From NCBI GenBank assembly GCA_020848035.1, contig JADLAX010000029.1, forward strand, positions 28,773 to 92,772: DNA of 64,000 nt, given 5' to 3'. This document shows positions 56,823 to 64,000 of this stretch, in pieces. Position 1 is the stretch's first letter. Each line of letters opens with the position of its first letter. The notes beneath the pieces are model-generated. The model did not search any database, had not been told where the DNA came from, and saw only the letters and a list, made by a program, of their open reading frames with translations. The translations under genes were made by a program, and so were the position numbers. Origin of the DNA: Anaerolineae bacterium (GTDB lineage: Bacteria > Chloroflexota > Anaerolineae > Promineifilales > Promineifilaceae).

Positions 56823-59153
56823 ATGAACAAAAAATTGATGACTGAACAAGAAATTCGCAGCGCTTTTATCCGCCCGGCGATTGTGGCTGCGGGCTGGCAG
56901 GGCCTAGATGTGCAAATTCGGGAAGAATTTTTCCTTGATGCGGGCCGTATGAATATTCAGGGCAAAACGGCCGTGCGCGGTAGCCGCAACTTTATGGATT
57001 ATCTGCTGGTGTACAAGAACGTGCCGCTGGCTGTGGTGGAAGCCAAAGACAACAGGCATTCAATCGGCAGCGGGATGCAGCAGGCGCTGCGTTATGCCCA
57101 GGCTTATGATGTGCCGTTTGCTTACAGCTCCAACGGGGACGGCTTTTTGGAACACAATCGGCTGGCGCAGGCGGGCAACATTGAGCGGGAGCTAGCGTTA
57201 GACGCATTTCCCCAGCCTGAACTGCTGTGGCAGCAATATGTGGTGGCGAAAAACATCACCCCGGAACAAGAAGCGATTGTTACGGAGCGGTATTACACGG
57301 GACGAGACGTGCACAATCCACGCTATTTTCAGGAAGTGGCGATTAAACGGGCAGTAACGGCCGTTGCACAAGGCCAAAATCGTGTTTTGCTGGTGATGGC
57401 CACCGGCACGGGCAAAACGTATACCGCGTTCCAAATCATCTGGCGACTGTGGCAGGCGCGCAAAGCGAAGCGAGTTCTGTTTCTGGCAGACCGCAATATT
57501 TTGGTAAGCCAGGCCAAAACGGGCGACTTCAAACATTTTGGCGACAAGATGACCTGGGTGCAAAAGCGAGAAGTGAACAAATCGTATGAGATTTACCTGG
57601 CGCTGTACCAGGCCGTTTCCGGGACGGAAGAAGATCAAAATATCTATAAGCAGTTCTCGCGAGACTTTTTTGATCTGGTGGTGATTGATGAGTGCCACCG
57701 GGGCAGCGCCGCAGCAGATTCTGCCTGGCGGGAGATTTTGGCATATTACGATACGGCCGTTCACATTGGCCTGACCGCCACGCCCAAAGAAACCGACACC
57801 GTCTCCAACATTGATTATTTTGGCGAACCCATCTACACCTATTCGCTTAAGCAGGGCATCGAAGATGGCTTTCTGGCCCCGTACAAAGTCATCCGTATCA
57901 ATGTGGATAAGGACATTGATGGCTGGATTCCGGCGCCGGGCGACGTAGACAAGTATGGCCACATCATCGAACAGCGCGAGTACACGGTGCGGGATTGGGA
58001 CAAAACGATTGTGATTGAGCAGCGCAATGAACTGGTGGCCCAGCGTATTGCCGAATACTTGCGCCAGACCGACCCCTTTGCCAAAACGATTGTGTTTTGC
58101 GTGGATATTGACCATGCTGAACGGATGCGTCAGGCGCTCGTCAACGCCATTGGCGGGGAGGCGCTGGAGAACCGAAAGTATGTGATGCGCATTACTGGGG
58201 ACAATGACGAGGGTAAGCTGGAGCTGGACAACTTCATTACGCCAGAATCCAAATATCCGGTGGTGGTAACCACTTCCAAGCTGATGACCACCGGGGTGGA
58301 TGCCCAGACCTGCAAGCTGATTGTGCTGGATACAGTGATTAACTCCATGACGGAGTTTAAGCAGATTATTGGCCGAGGCACGCGGCTGCGGCCCGATTTT
58401 GGCAAGACGCATTTTACGATTATGGATTTCCGCAACGCCACGCGGCTGTTTGCTGACCCAGAGTTTGATGGCGAGCCGGTGCAGTCTACCGATTATGATG
58501 GTTCTGGCCCTATTGATTTCCCGGACACGGGCCAGGATGATGAGCCAGATGATGGCGAAGAGAAGGAAAAGCGGATCAAGTTTGTGGTGGATAATGTGGC
58601 GGTGCATATTGTTGCTGAACGGGTACAGTATTTAGACCAATACGGCAAGCTGGTGACTAAATCCTTCAGCGAGTTTAGCGGGGACAACGTGCGCAAGGTG
58701 TTCCGCTCGCTGGATGATTTTTTGCAGAAGTGGGGCAATACGGTGCACAAGCAGGCGATTTTGGTAGAGCTGATAAACCACGGCGTGCTGCTGGATGATT
58801 TGCAGGACAAAATGGGGGAAGGGTATGATCCGTTTGACTTGATTTGCCATGTGGCGTATGACCTGCCGCTGCAAACGCGCAAGGAGCGGGCCAGCAGAGC
58901 CAGGCAAGCGTTGGTGGCTGCATACAGCGACATTGCCCAAGAGGTGCTGGCCGGGCTGCTGGAAAAGTACGCCGATGAGGGAATCGGAATTTTGGAGGAA
59001 GCGGCCGAACCGAAAAAGATGGCCAAGATGCTGCGGGTACGGCCGTTTACCCACTACGGCTCTCCCAAACAAATTGTGGATGCTTTTGGCGGGCGAGATG
59101 CATATTTAACGGCCGTTCGCCAACTCAGCCAGCAAATTTACACCGTTTCGTAG
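56823..59153 (+). CDS. hsdR: type I restriction enzyme, R subunit (EcoAI/EcoEI-like)
   Basis: 776-residue restriction subunit. The nuclease site is the PD-ExK-type block DYLLVYKNVPLAVVEAKD (about 59-76). The SF2 helicase follows with Walker A MATGTGKTYTAF (about 196-207), the DEAD-type DECH box (VVIDECHRG, about 284-292), GLTATP, and the later VIGRGTRLRP motif. A C-terminal domain with an acidic region (DTGQDDEPDDGEEKEKRIKF) leads to a helical tail. It is transcribed in the same direction as hsdM and hsdS but separated from them by a RAYT gene and a REP array. Unlike many acquired genes, it holds several ACGGCCGT copies (57357, 57752, 59111), so it has had time to adapt. Confidence 0.95.
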   Translation: MNKKLMTEQEIRSAFIRPAIVAAGWQGLDVQIREEFFLDAGRMNIQGKTAVRGSRNFMDYLLVYKNVPLAVVEAKDNRHSIGSGMQQALRYAQAYDVPFAYSSNGDGFLEHNRLAQAGNIERELALDAFPQPELLWQQYVVAKNITPEQEAIVTERYYTGRDVHNPRYFQEVAIKRAVTAVAQGQNRVLLVMATGTGKTYTAFQIIWRLWQARKAKRVLFLADRNILVSQAKTGDFKHFGDKMTWVQKREVNKSYEIYLALYQAVSGTEEDQNIYKQFSRDFFDLVVIDECHRGSAAADSAWREILAYYDTAVHIGLTATPKETDTVSNIDYFGEPIYTYSLKQGIEDGFLAPYKVIRINVDKDIDGWIPAPGDVDKYGHIIEQREYTVRDWDKTIVIEQRNELVAQRIAEYLRQTDPFAKTIVFCVDIDHAERMRQALVNAIGGEALENRKYVMRITGDNDEGKLELDNFITPESKYPVVVTTSKLMTTGVDAQTCKLIVLDTVINSMTEFKQIIGRGTRLRPDFGKTHFTIMDFRNATRLFADPEFDGEPVQSTDYDGSGPIDFPDTGQDDEPDDGEEKEKRIKFVVDNVAVHIVAERVQYLDQYGKLVTKSFSEFSGDNVRKVFRSLDDFLQKWGNTVHKQAILVELINHGVLLDDLQDKMGEGYDPFDLICHVAYDLPLQTRKERASRARQALVAAYSDIAQEVLAGLLEKYADEGIGILEEAAEPKKMAKMLRVRPFTHYGSPKQIVDAFGGRDAYLTAVRQLSQQIYTVS

Positions 59154-59154
59154 A

Positions 59155-59225
59155 AGCGCGGATAGGCGCGGTTAGGAAACCGCGACTACAAGAGGTGTAA
59201 CCACGAATTCCATTCGCGCTCAAAC
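59155..59225. repeat. REP unit upstream of the RAYT gene
   Basis: GCGCGGTTAGGAAACCGCG, ACTACAAGAGGTGTAACC and CGAATTCCATTCGCG reproduce one 68-bp REP unit with small changes. With the array downstream, it flanks the RAYT gene on both sides. Confidence 0.85.
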
Positions 59226-59243
59226 GCGCCCAAAAGGTATACC

Positions 59244-59780
59244 ATGCTCAAAAAACCGATCCGTAGCCGCGTTCACCGCGTGGATGTGCCGGAAGCCATC
59301 TACTTCATCACCGCCAATGTACAGGACCGGCAGAACCTTTTTACCACAGACGACAACGTGGCCCTGCTGCGCGAAACGATGCGCGAGGCCAAGAAGTTTC
59401 ACCCGTTTGAGATGCGGGCCTGTGCCTTCATGCCTGACCATTTTCACCTGCTGATTTGCCTGCTGGGGCTGACCAACATCAGCAACCTGCTCCAGTCCAT
59501 CAAGCGGAATTTCACACGCAATTACAAGGTGCTGTACGGCATTGATGCCCCGCTTAAGCTGTGGCAGCGCAGTTTTTACGACCATGTTATTCGGGATGAG
59601 CGGGATTATTTGAATCATCTTCACTACATCCACTACAATCCTGTGAAACATGGCTATGTGACTCGGCCTGAGGATTATCCACATACGAGCTACCGGGAAT
59701 ATTTGCGCCGCGGCTGGTATGAGGTGGGCTGGGGATACAAGGAAGAGGCAGAGTGGACCAACTTGTATCAAGAACCGTAG
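59244..59780 (+). CDS. REP-associated tyrosine transposase (RAYT, TnpA_REP)
   Basis: 178-residue Y1 transposase of the HUH superfamily. Metal-binding HUH motif in RACAFMPDHFHLLICLLGL (HFH, about residue 70), and the catalytic Tyr region YDHVIRDERDYLNHLHYIHY followed by NPVKHGYV. RAYTs are domesticated relatives of IS200/IS605 transposases that are tied to REP palindromes. Here the gene sits inside the hsd locus, with one REP unit before it and an eight-copy array directly behind; the array's first hairpin begins at the stop codon. That supports it as the mobiliser of this REP family. Confidence 0.95.
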   Translation: MLKKPIRSRVHRVDVPEAIYFITANVQDRQNLFTTDDNVALLRETMREAKKFHPFEMRACAFMPDHFHLLICLLGLTNISNLLQSIKRNFTRNYKVLYGIDAPLKLWQRSFYDHVIRDERDYLNHLHYIHYNPVKHGYVTRPEDYPHTSYREYLRRGWYEVGWGYKEEAEWTNLYQEP

Positions 59781-60316
59781 CCGCGAATTCCATTCGCGCT
59801 TATGATGCGGGGAGGAGCGCGGTTGGGAAACCGCGGTTACAAGGTGTAGCCGCGAATTCCATTCGCGTTTGTTGTGCGTGGGGAGCGCGGTTGGGAAACC
59901 GCGGTTACAAGGTGTAGCCCCGAATTCCATTCGCGTTTGTTGTGCGTGGGGAGCGCGGTTGGGAAACCGCGGTTACAAGGCGTAGCCGCGAATTCCATTC
60001 GCGCTTGTTGTGCGTGGGGAGCGCGGTTGGGAAACCGCGGTTACAAGGCGTAGCCGCGAATTCCATTCGCGTTTGTTGTGCGTGGGGAGCGCGGTTGGGA
60101 AACCGCGGTTACAAGGCGTAGCCGCGAATTCCATTCGCGCTTGTTGTGCGTGGGGAGCGCGGTTAGGAAACCGCGGTTACAAGGCGTAGCCGCGAATTCC
60201 ATTCGCATTTGTTGTGCTTGGGGAGCGCGGTTAGGAAACCGCGGTTACAAGGCGTAGCCGCGAATTCCATTCGCGTTTGTTGTGCAGGGAGGAGCGCGGT
60301 TGGAAACCGCGGTTAC
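59775..60316. repeat. tandem array of eight 68-bp REP units
   Basis: GAATTC landmarks of the unit occur at 59784, 59854, 59922, 59990, 60058, 60126, 60194 and 60262: one 70-bp step, then 68 bp each. Every unit contains two hairpins, CGCGAAT-TCC-ATTCGCG and CGCGGTT-GGGA-AACCGCG, joined by TTGTTGTGCGTGGGGAG and TACAAGGCGTAGC. Unit sequences are nearly identical. The array separates RAYT from hsdM and may vary in copy number. Confidence 0.97.
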
Positions 60317-60333
60317 GAGAGAATGGAGAATCT

Positions 60334-61788
60334 ATGACGATATCAACGACGATTAAGAGCATTCAAGACATTATGCGCCAGGATGCCGGGGTGGATGGGG
60401 ACGCCCAGCGGATTTCGCAGCTGGTGTGGATGATGTTCCTCAAGATTTTTGATGACAACGAAGAGGTGTACGCCTGGGATGAGGAGTACCAATCCCCCAT
60501 CCCCGACGGGCTGCGCTGGCGGAATTGGGCGGCCGATGATGAGGGTATCACCGGGGATGAGCTGCTCAATTTTGTAAACAACCGGCTCTTTCCCACGCTG
60601 AAGGAGCTTTCTTTTGTGCCAGACAGTGACGCGCGCGGCTTTATTGTGCAGGAGCTGTTTGCCGATTCGTACAACTACATGAAGTCCGGCACGCTGATGC
60701 GGCAGGTGATCAACAAGATCAACGAGATTGACTTTAACAACCAGAAAGAGCGGCACCTGTTTAACGACATCTACGAGAAGATTTTGCGCGATTTGCAGAG
60801 CGCGGGCAACGCGGGTGAATATTACACGCCGCGTGCCGTGACCCAGTTTATGACCGACATGGTAAACCCGCAGCTGGGGCAGGTGGTGCTGGACCCGGCC
60901 TGCGGCACTGGCGGCTTTTTGGTTTGCGCCCTGGAACATATGAAGCAGCAGGCGGGCGACGCCAGCGGCTGGCAGACGATGGAGGCCAATCTGCGCGGAA
61001 TCGAGAAGAAGCCGCTGCCGCACATGCTGGCGGTAACCAACCTCTTTTTGCACGAGGTGACGGTGCCCAATATTGCTCGCGATAATGCGCTGACGCGACG
61101 GCCGTATCGCAGCTACACGGAAAAAGACCGGGTGGATGTGGTGCTGACCAATCCGCCGTTTGGCGGCACGGAGGAGCCGGGGGTGGAATCTGGCTTTCCG
61201 GCGGCGTACCAGACGAAGGAGACCGCTGACCTGTTTTTGGTCCTGGTGATGCAGCTGCTCAAGGAGGGTGGGCAGGCGGCGATTGTGCTGCCGGATGGCT
61301 TTCTGTTTGGCGAGGGGGTGAAGACGCGCATCAAGGAGAAGCTGCTGGCAGAGTGCAATTTGCACACGATTGTGCGGCTGCCCAACGGCGTCTTTGCCCC
61401 ATACACCGGGATCAACACCAACCTGCTCTTCTTCCGCAAGGGCGAGCCGACCGAAGAAATCTGGTATTTTGAGCACCCGATGCCCACGGACCGCAAGCAG
61501 TATTCCAAGACGCGGCCGATTAGCATTGAGGAGTTTGAGCTGGAGAAGGCGTGGTGGGACAATCGCGCGGAGAACGAACACGCCTGGCGGGTGACGCGTG
61601 AGGCGATTGAGGCGCGGAGCTATAACCTGGACATCAAGAACCCGTACGAGGAGGAGCAGAAGCGGGTGGACCCGGCGCTGCTGCTGGCCCGGTACGAGGC
61701 GCAGGTGGCGGACATGCAGGCGACGCGCACGGCGTTGAAAGAGGCACTGGCCGCGGCGCTGGCGCAAACGGAGGCCAGCCATGCATAA
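60334..61788 (+). CDS. hsdM: type I restriction-modification methyltransferase, M subunit
   Basis: 484-residue N6-adenine methyltransferase. HsdM N-terminal helical domain (IQDIMRQDAGVDGDAQRISQ, then LVWMMFLKIFDDNE), SAM-binding motif I VVLDPACGTGGFLVCALEHM and catalytic motif IV DVVLTNPPFGG. The C-terminus DPALLLARYEAQVADMQATR forms a coiled coil. The ATG at 60334 follows GGAGA; the upstream open frame runs back into the REP array and is rejected. hsdS follows after a REP pair, so M and S are transcribed together, but the R gene is separated. Confidence 0.96.
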   Translation: MTISTTIKSIQDIMRQDAGVDGDAQRISQLVWMMFLKIFDDNEEVYAWDEEYQSPIPDGLRWRNWAADDEGITGDELLNFVNNRLFPTLKELSFVPDSDARGFIVQELFADSYNYMKSGTLMRQVINKINEIDFNNQKERHLFNDIYEKILRDLQSAGNAGEYYTPRAVTQFMTDMVNPQLGQVVLDPACGTGGFLVCALEHMKQQAGDASGWQTMEANLRGIEKKPLPHMLAVTNLFLHEVTVPNIARDNALTRRPYRSYTEKDRVDVVLTNPPFGGTEEPGVESGFPAAYQTKETADLFLVLVMQLLKEGGQAAIVLPDGFLFGEGVKTRIKEKLLAECNLHTIVRLPNGVFAPYTGINTNLLFFRKGEPTEEIWYFEHPMPTDRKQYSKTRPISIEEFELEKAWWDNRAENEHAWRVTREAIEARSYNLDIKNPYEEEQKRVDPALLLARYEAQVADMQATRTALKEALAAALAQTEASHA

Positions 61789-61799
61789 CCACAACATTT

Positions 61800-61856
61800 G
61801 TAACCGCGAATTCCATTCGCGTTCCCACTGGGCGCGAATGGAATTCGCGGTTACGG
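61800..61856. repeat. inverted pair of REP halves between hsdM and hsdS
   Basis: TAACCGCGAATTCCATTCGC and then, after TTCCCACTGGGC, GCGAATGGAATTCGCGGTTA form a head-to-head palindrome. It lies in the short hsdM-hsdS spacer. Confidence 0.88.
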
Positions 61857-61871
61857 CGGGTGGAGGTGACT

Positions 61872-63587
61872 ATGACGCTTGAACTGCTGCTGGCCGAGTT
61901 TGACGGCCTGATCCAGACGCCCGCCGATGTGGCAAAACTGAACGCCACCATTTTGCAGTGGGCGGTGCAGGGGCGGCTTGTGCTGCAATGTGCGGATGAT
62001 GAGCCAGTTCAGGTACTGTTAAAGAAGATTGATGCAGATCGCGAGAAAAGGATCAAAGCTAGACAAATTCGCAGGCAGAATGATTTACCAGAAGTCGAGG
62101 CTGGTGAGCAATTGTTTACCATTCCTAAAGACTGGAAGTGGATACGTTTGGGTGAAATTGGAGATTGGGGAGCAGGAGCTACGCCAAGTCGCAGAAAATC
62201 AGAATATTACGATGGAACGATCCCGTGGCTTAAAACAGGGGAATTAAACGATGGATACATTGGCGGAGCAGAAGAGCACGTTACAGATTTAGCTTTGAAG
62301 GAGACTTCATTGAGATTGTGCAAACCAGGCGATGTACTGATTGCCATGTATGGCGCAACGATTGGGAAACTTGGTATTTTGGAAATAGAAGCAACTACCA
62401 ATCAAGCGTGTTGTGCCTGTACTCCATTTGAAGGTATGTTCAACAGATTTCTATTCATGTATTTGTTTGCAATGCGAACATACTTTCGTGAACAAGGAGC
62501 TGGCGGAGCACAACCAAATATTTCGCGCACAAAAATAATAGCGACTCCATTTCCACTGCCGCCGCTCGCGGAGCAGAAGCGGATTGTGGCGCGGGTGGAT
62601 GAATTGTTGGGGCAAACGGCCGTTCTAACCCAACAACTCGCCAGTGTGCATGAACAAAGACGGGGGGTGCATACGGCCGTACTCCACCAGTTGACGACAA
62701 AAACCTCAGAGGTTTCAAGCGAACGAAGTTCGCCAACCTCTGAGGTTTACACACTCGCTACTCACTTCGACCGGTTCTATGTGGACGCCGACACCGTGGC
62801 CGAGCTCAAGCAAGCCATCTTGCAGCTGGCCGTCCAGGGCCGCCTGGTGCCCCAAGATGAGCGGGATGAAGATGCGGCCGTTTTGCTGGCGCGGCTCGAA
62901 GCGAAGAAAAAGACACTGGTTGAGGCAAACAGAATTAAGACAAGAAAAGTGAAAAACCTGGTTGAGCAAGACGTTCCGTTTTTATTGCCTAAAGGCTGGG
63001 CTATTGTGCGATTTGGCAAAGTGACGGAAACAATGAGTGGCGTAACGAAAGGTCGCAAGCTACAAAAATTCGAGACAACCGTACAACCTTACCTACGTGT
63101 TGCAAACGTACAAAGAGGTTATCTTGATCTTGAGGAAGTTAAAGAAATCGAAATAAAGAAGGATGAGGTTGAAAAATATCGTCTTGAGAGCGGCGATTTG
63201 CTGCTAACAGAAGGTGGAGATGCCGATAAAGTAGGGCGTTCTGCGATTTGGCGAGAGCAAATTTCTGATTGTATCCATCAAAACCACATTTTTCGTGCTA
63301 GGCCATTGTTGCCAGAATTAAAAGCTGAATGGTTAATGCTTTGTACAAATTCACAGTACGGTCGTGAATATTTTCTTGGGGCAGCAAAGCAAACAACTAA
63401 TTTGGCCTCCATAAACATGACTCAGCTCGTGAATTTCCCGCTCGTTTTGCCTCCAATAAACGAGCAAAAGCGCATTATGGCTAAGATGGATGAACTGTTT
63501 GCCCTGTGCGATCAGCTGGCGGGGCAGCTCACCACCACCGCCGCCAGCCGCACCCAACTCCTCGAAGCCGTCCTCGCCCAGGCGTAA
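61872..63587 (+). CDS. hsdS: type I restriction-modification specificity subunit
   Basis: 571-residue DNA-recognition subunit. Two target-recognition domains (about 75-230 and 365-550), each followed by a conserved helical region: LPPLAEQKRIVARVDELLGQ and LPPINEQKRIMAKMDELFAL. Short repeats QWAVQGRLV and QLAVQGRLV begin each half. GGAGGTGACT precedes the ATG at 61872. The central linker (about 275-290) holds an in-frame palindromic insertion (62701-62748). The recognition domains are more AT-rich and lack ACGGCCGT, while the conserved helical parts carry it (62617, 62673): consistent with domain exchange from other genomes. Confidence 0.95.
   Translation: MTLELLLAEFDGLIQTPADVAKLNATILQWAVQGRLVLQCADDEPVQVLLKKIDADREKRIKARQIRRQNDLPEVEAGEQLFTIPKDWKWIRLGEIGDWGAGATPSRRKSEYYDGTIPWLKTGELNDGYIGGAEEHVTDLALKETSLRLCKPGDVLIAMYGATIGKLGILEIEATTNQACCACTPFEGMFNRFLFMYLFAMRTYFREQGAGGAQPNISRTKIIATPFPLPPLAEQKRIVARVDELLGQTAVLTQQLASVHEQRRGVHTAVLHQLTTKTSEVSSERSSPTSEVYTLATHFDRFYVDADTVAELKQAILQLAVQGRLVPQDERDEDAAVLLARLEAKKKTLVEANRIKTRKVKNLVEQDVPFLLPKGWAIVRFGKVTETMSGVTKGRKLQKFETTVQPYLRVANVQRGYLDLEEVKEIEIKKDEVEKYRLESGDLLLTEGGDADKVGRSAIWREQISDCIHQNHIFRARPLLPELKAEWLMLCTNSQYGREYFLGAAKQTTNLASINMTQLVNFPLVLPPINEQKRIMAKMDELFALCDQLAGQLTTTAASRTQLLEAVLAQA
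62701..62748. repeat. palindromic element translated inside hsdS
   Basis: AAACCTCAGAGGTT (62701-62714) and AACCTCTGAGGTTT (62735-62748) are exact inverses. The inner GCGAAC/GTTCGC stem adds 6 bp. In frame it encodes TSEVSSERSSPTSEV, in the linker between the two halves of HsdS. Confidence 0.9.
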
Positions 63588-63716
63588 CCGCGGTTTCCTA
63601 ACCGCGCTCCCCACCAGCGCGAATGGAATTCGCGGCTACGTAGAACCGGCGCAGGCGTAACCGCGGTTTCCTAGCCGCGATCCCCACCGGCGCGAATGGA
63701 ATTCGCGGCTACGTGT
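63587..63716. repeat. two inverted-orientation REP units after hsdS
   Basis: AACCGCGGTTTCCTAACCGC, GCGCGAATGGAATTCGCGGC and TACGT at 63587-63642 are followed by a near copy at 63653-63712 (with CCTAGCCGCGATCC). Both units are opposite in orientation to the large array. Confidence 0.9.
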
Positions 63717-63728
63717 CACCCCGTCACC

Positions 63729-63757
63729 TTGTCACCCCTTCACCCCCACCCTACAAT
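63729..63757 (+). promoter_or_regulatory. promoter of the last gene, leaderless type
   Basis: TTGTCA (63729-63734), a 17-nt spacer and TACAAT (63752-63757) end 6 nt before a CTG codon (63764) that begins the family N-terminus. The match is good. Confidence 0.6.
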
Positions 63758-63763
63758 ACCCCC

Positions 63764-64000
63764 CTGCGCCTCATCCTCTCCCACGAGAACGCCGATTTTG
63801 ACGCCGTCGCCAGCCAGCTGGCCGCCAGCAAGCTGACCCCCGACGGCCAGATGCTGCTGTCGCGCCGCCTGAACCGCAATGTGGAGCAGTTCCTGACGCT
63901 GTACTGGGATGCGTTTCACTTTATACGGCCGTCCGACTGGCGCAAACGTCGTATCGATCAGGTGCTGCTGGTAGACACCCAATCGCTCAACAGCGTGCGC
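63764..64000 (+). CDS. DHH/CBS-domain tRNA nucleotidyltransferase-like protein, N-terminal part
   Basis: The plus-strand frame reads LRLILSHENADFDAVASQLA, then LSRRLNRNVEQFLTLYWDAF and VLLVDTQSLNSVR up to the window edge. HENADFDA is the first metal motif of DHH phosphoesterase domains, and the order resembles large bacterial proteins with DHH, CBS and CCA-adding/poly(A) polymerase domains. About 79 codons are in view. No ATG lies near the family start: a CTG at 63764 is 6 nt after TACAAT, while an in-frame GTG at 63713 lies inside the REP region. A leaderless CTG start is therefore proposed but not certain. Confidence 0.72.
   Translation, partial: MRLILSHENADFDAVASQLAASKLTPDGQMLLSRRLNRNVEQFLTLYWDAFHFIRPSDWRKRRIDQVLLVDTQSLNSVR

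Larger units (their letters stand above)
600..63932. repeat. highly iterated palindrome ACGGCCGT, dispersed over the window
   Basis: The perfect 8-bp palindrome ACGGCCGT recurs from 600-607 to 63925-63932, within genes of every functional class and in spacers, usually extended to AACGGCCGTT or similar. Examples are 1900, 2171, 6500, 7730, 20601, 20649, 41300 and 57357. One-base variants such as ACGGCCGC and GCGGCCGT are also common. By eye I count about 13 exact copies in the first 10 kb. A simple base-composition estimate gives about 0.3. It is nearly absent between about 26.6 and 30.7 kb and from the hsdS recognition domains. Its function is unknown. Confidence 0.9.

Noticed and set aside
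59775..60316. Regular 68-bp repeats looking like a CRISPR array
   Set aside because: The whole unit repeats, with no variable spacers, each unit is made of two palindromes, no cas genes are near, and a RAYT gene abuts the array.
56823..63587. The type I R-M system as the cause of the ACGGCCGT motif
   Set aside because: Type I enzymes recognise asymmetric bipartite sites with a 5-8 bp gap, not an 8-bp continuous palindrome.
54614..63600. A complete integrative conjugative element or prophage
   Set aside because: There is no integrase, relaxase, coupling protein, VirB4-like ATPase or phage structural gene; only a transglycosylase, a membrane protein and R-M genes are seen.

Overview
This 64 kb window is moderately GC-rich bacterial chromosome with about 50 supported protein genes, one tmRNA, one tRNA, no rRNA and no CRISPR array. 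The gene set suggests a Chloroflexota (Anaerolineae-like) filamentous heterotroph. It includes minCDE followed by rodA, gltX beside tRNA-Gln with no glnS in view, mutS2, lon, a DUF3365 sensor kinase, two ECF sigma/anti-sigma-like pairs, abundant lipoproteins and carbohydrate ABC uptake. The phylum is an inference, because no marker is decisive by eye. The most striking property is an 8-bp palindrome, ACGGCCGT, that recurs throughout coding and non-coding DNA, about a dozen times in the first 10 kb where chance predicts well under one. It resembles the highly iterated palindrome HIP1 of cyanobacteria but has a different sequence.

Layout. 1-11 kb: a minus-strand plant-polysaccharide locus (xylA, GH3, two permeases, solute-binding lipoprotein, LacI repressor, GH31 alpha-xylosidase, Gfo/Idh dehydrogenase) with two matching LacI operators. 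11-17 kb: a NarX/NarL-like two-component pair, a di-haem peroxidase lipoprotein and MsrPQ, which look like an envelope redox or oxidative-repair set. 17-22 kb: SMP-30 lactonase, sucrase/ferredoxin-like protein, FAD oxidoreductase, and an ECF sigma factor with a membrane partner. 22.4-22.9 kb: tmRNA with terminator. 22.9-25.7 kb: a 192-bp tandem duplication carrying a gene 3' end, then YwiC-like, NnrS-like and cupin genes behind a perfect FNR-type box. 25.8-27.7 kb: YefM-YoeB toxin-antitoxin with its TGTACA operator, and an AT-rich orphan gene. 28-42 kb: lon, aldo/keto reductase, GNAT, two YtfJ-like proteins, TPR and zinc-ribbon proteins, mutS2, a TPM-domain protein with a poly-serine tail, haloalkane dehalogenase, aspartylglucosaminidase family, GDP-mannose dehydratase. 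42.6-47.6 kb: minCDE-rodA, gltX, tRNA-Gln. 47.7-56.3 kb: RskA/SigK-like pair, SPFH protein, M28 peptidase, lipoprotein, UPF0173 hydrolase, VOC protein, lytic transglycosylase, membrane protein. 56.8-63.6 kb: a type I restriction-modification system (hsdR, hsdM, hsdS) split by a RAYT transposase gene and an eight-copy 68-bp REP array. The window ends inside a DHH-type gene.

Three themes deserve follow-up. The first is the ACGGCCGT palindrome and its peptide footprint (TAV, NGR/YGR/DGR, RP-x). The second is a recurrent promoter layout in which a TATAAT or TACAAT box lies 6-7 nt before the start codon with no Shine-Dalgarno site, implying leaderless mRNAs. The third is the invasion of the hsd locus by REP elements and their likely transposase, including a palindrome translated in frame inside hsdS.

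Protein and RNA functions come from motif recognition only; no database search was run. Where an in-frame start other than the longest was chosen, the reason (ribosome-binding site or family N-terminus) is given.
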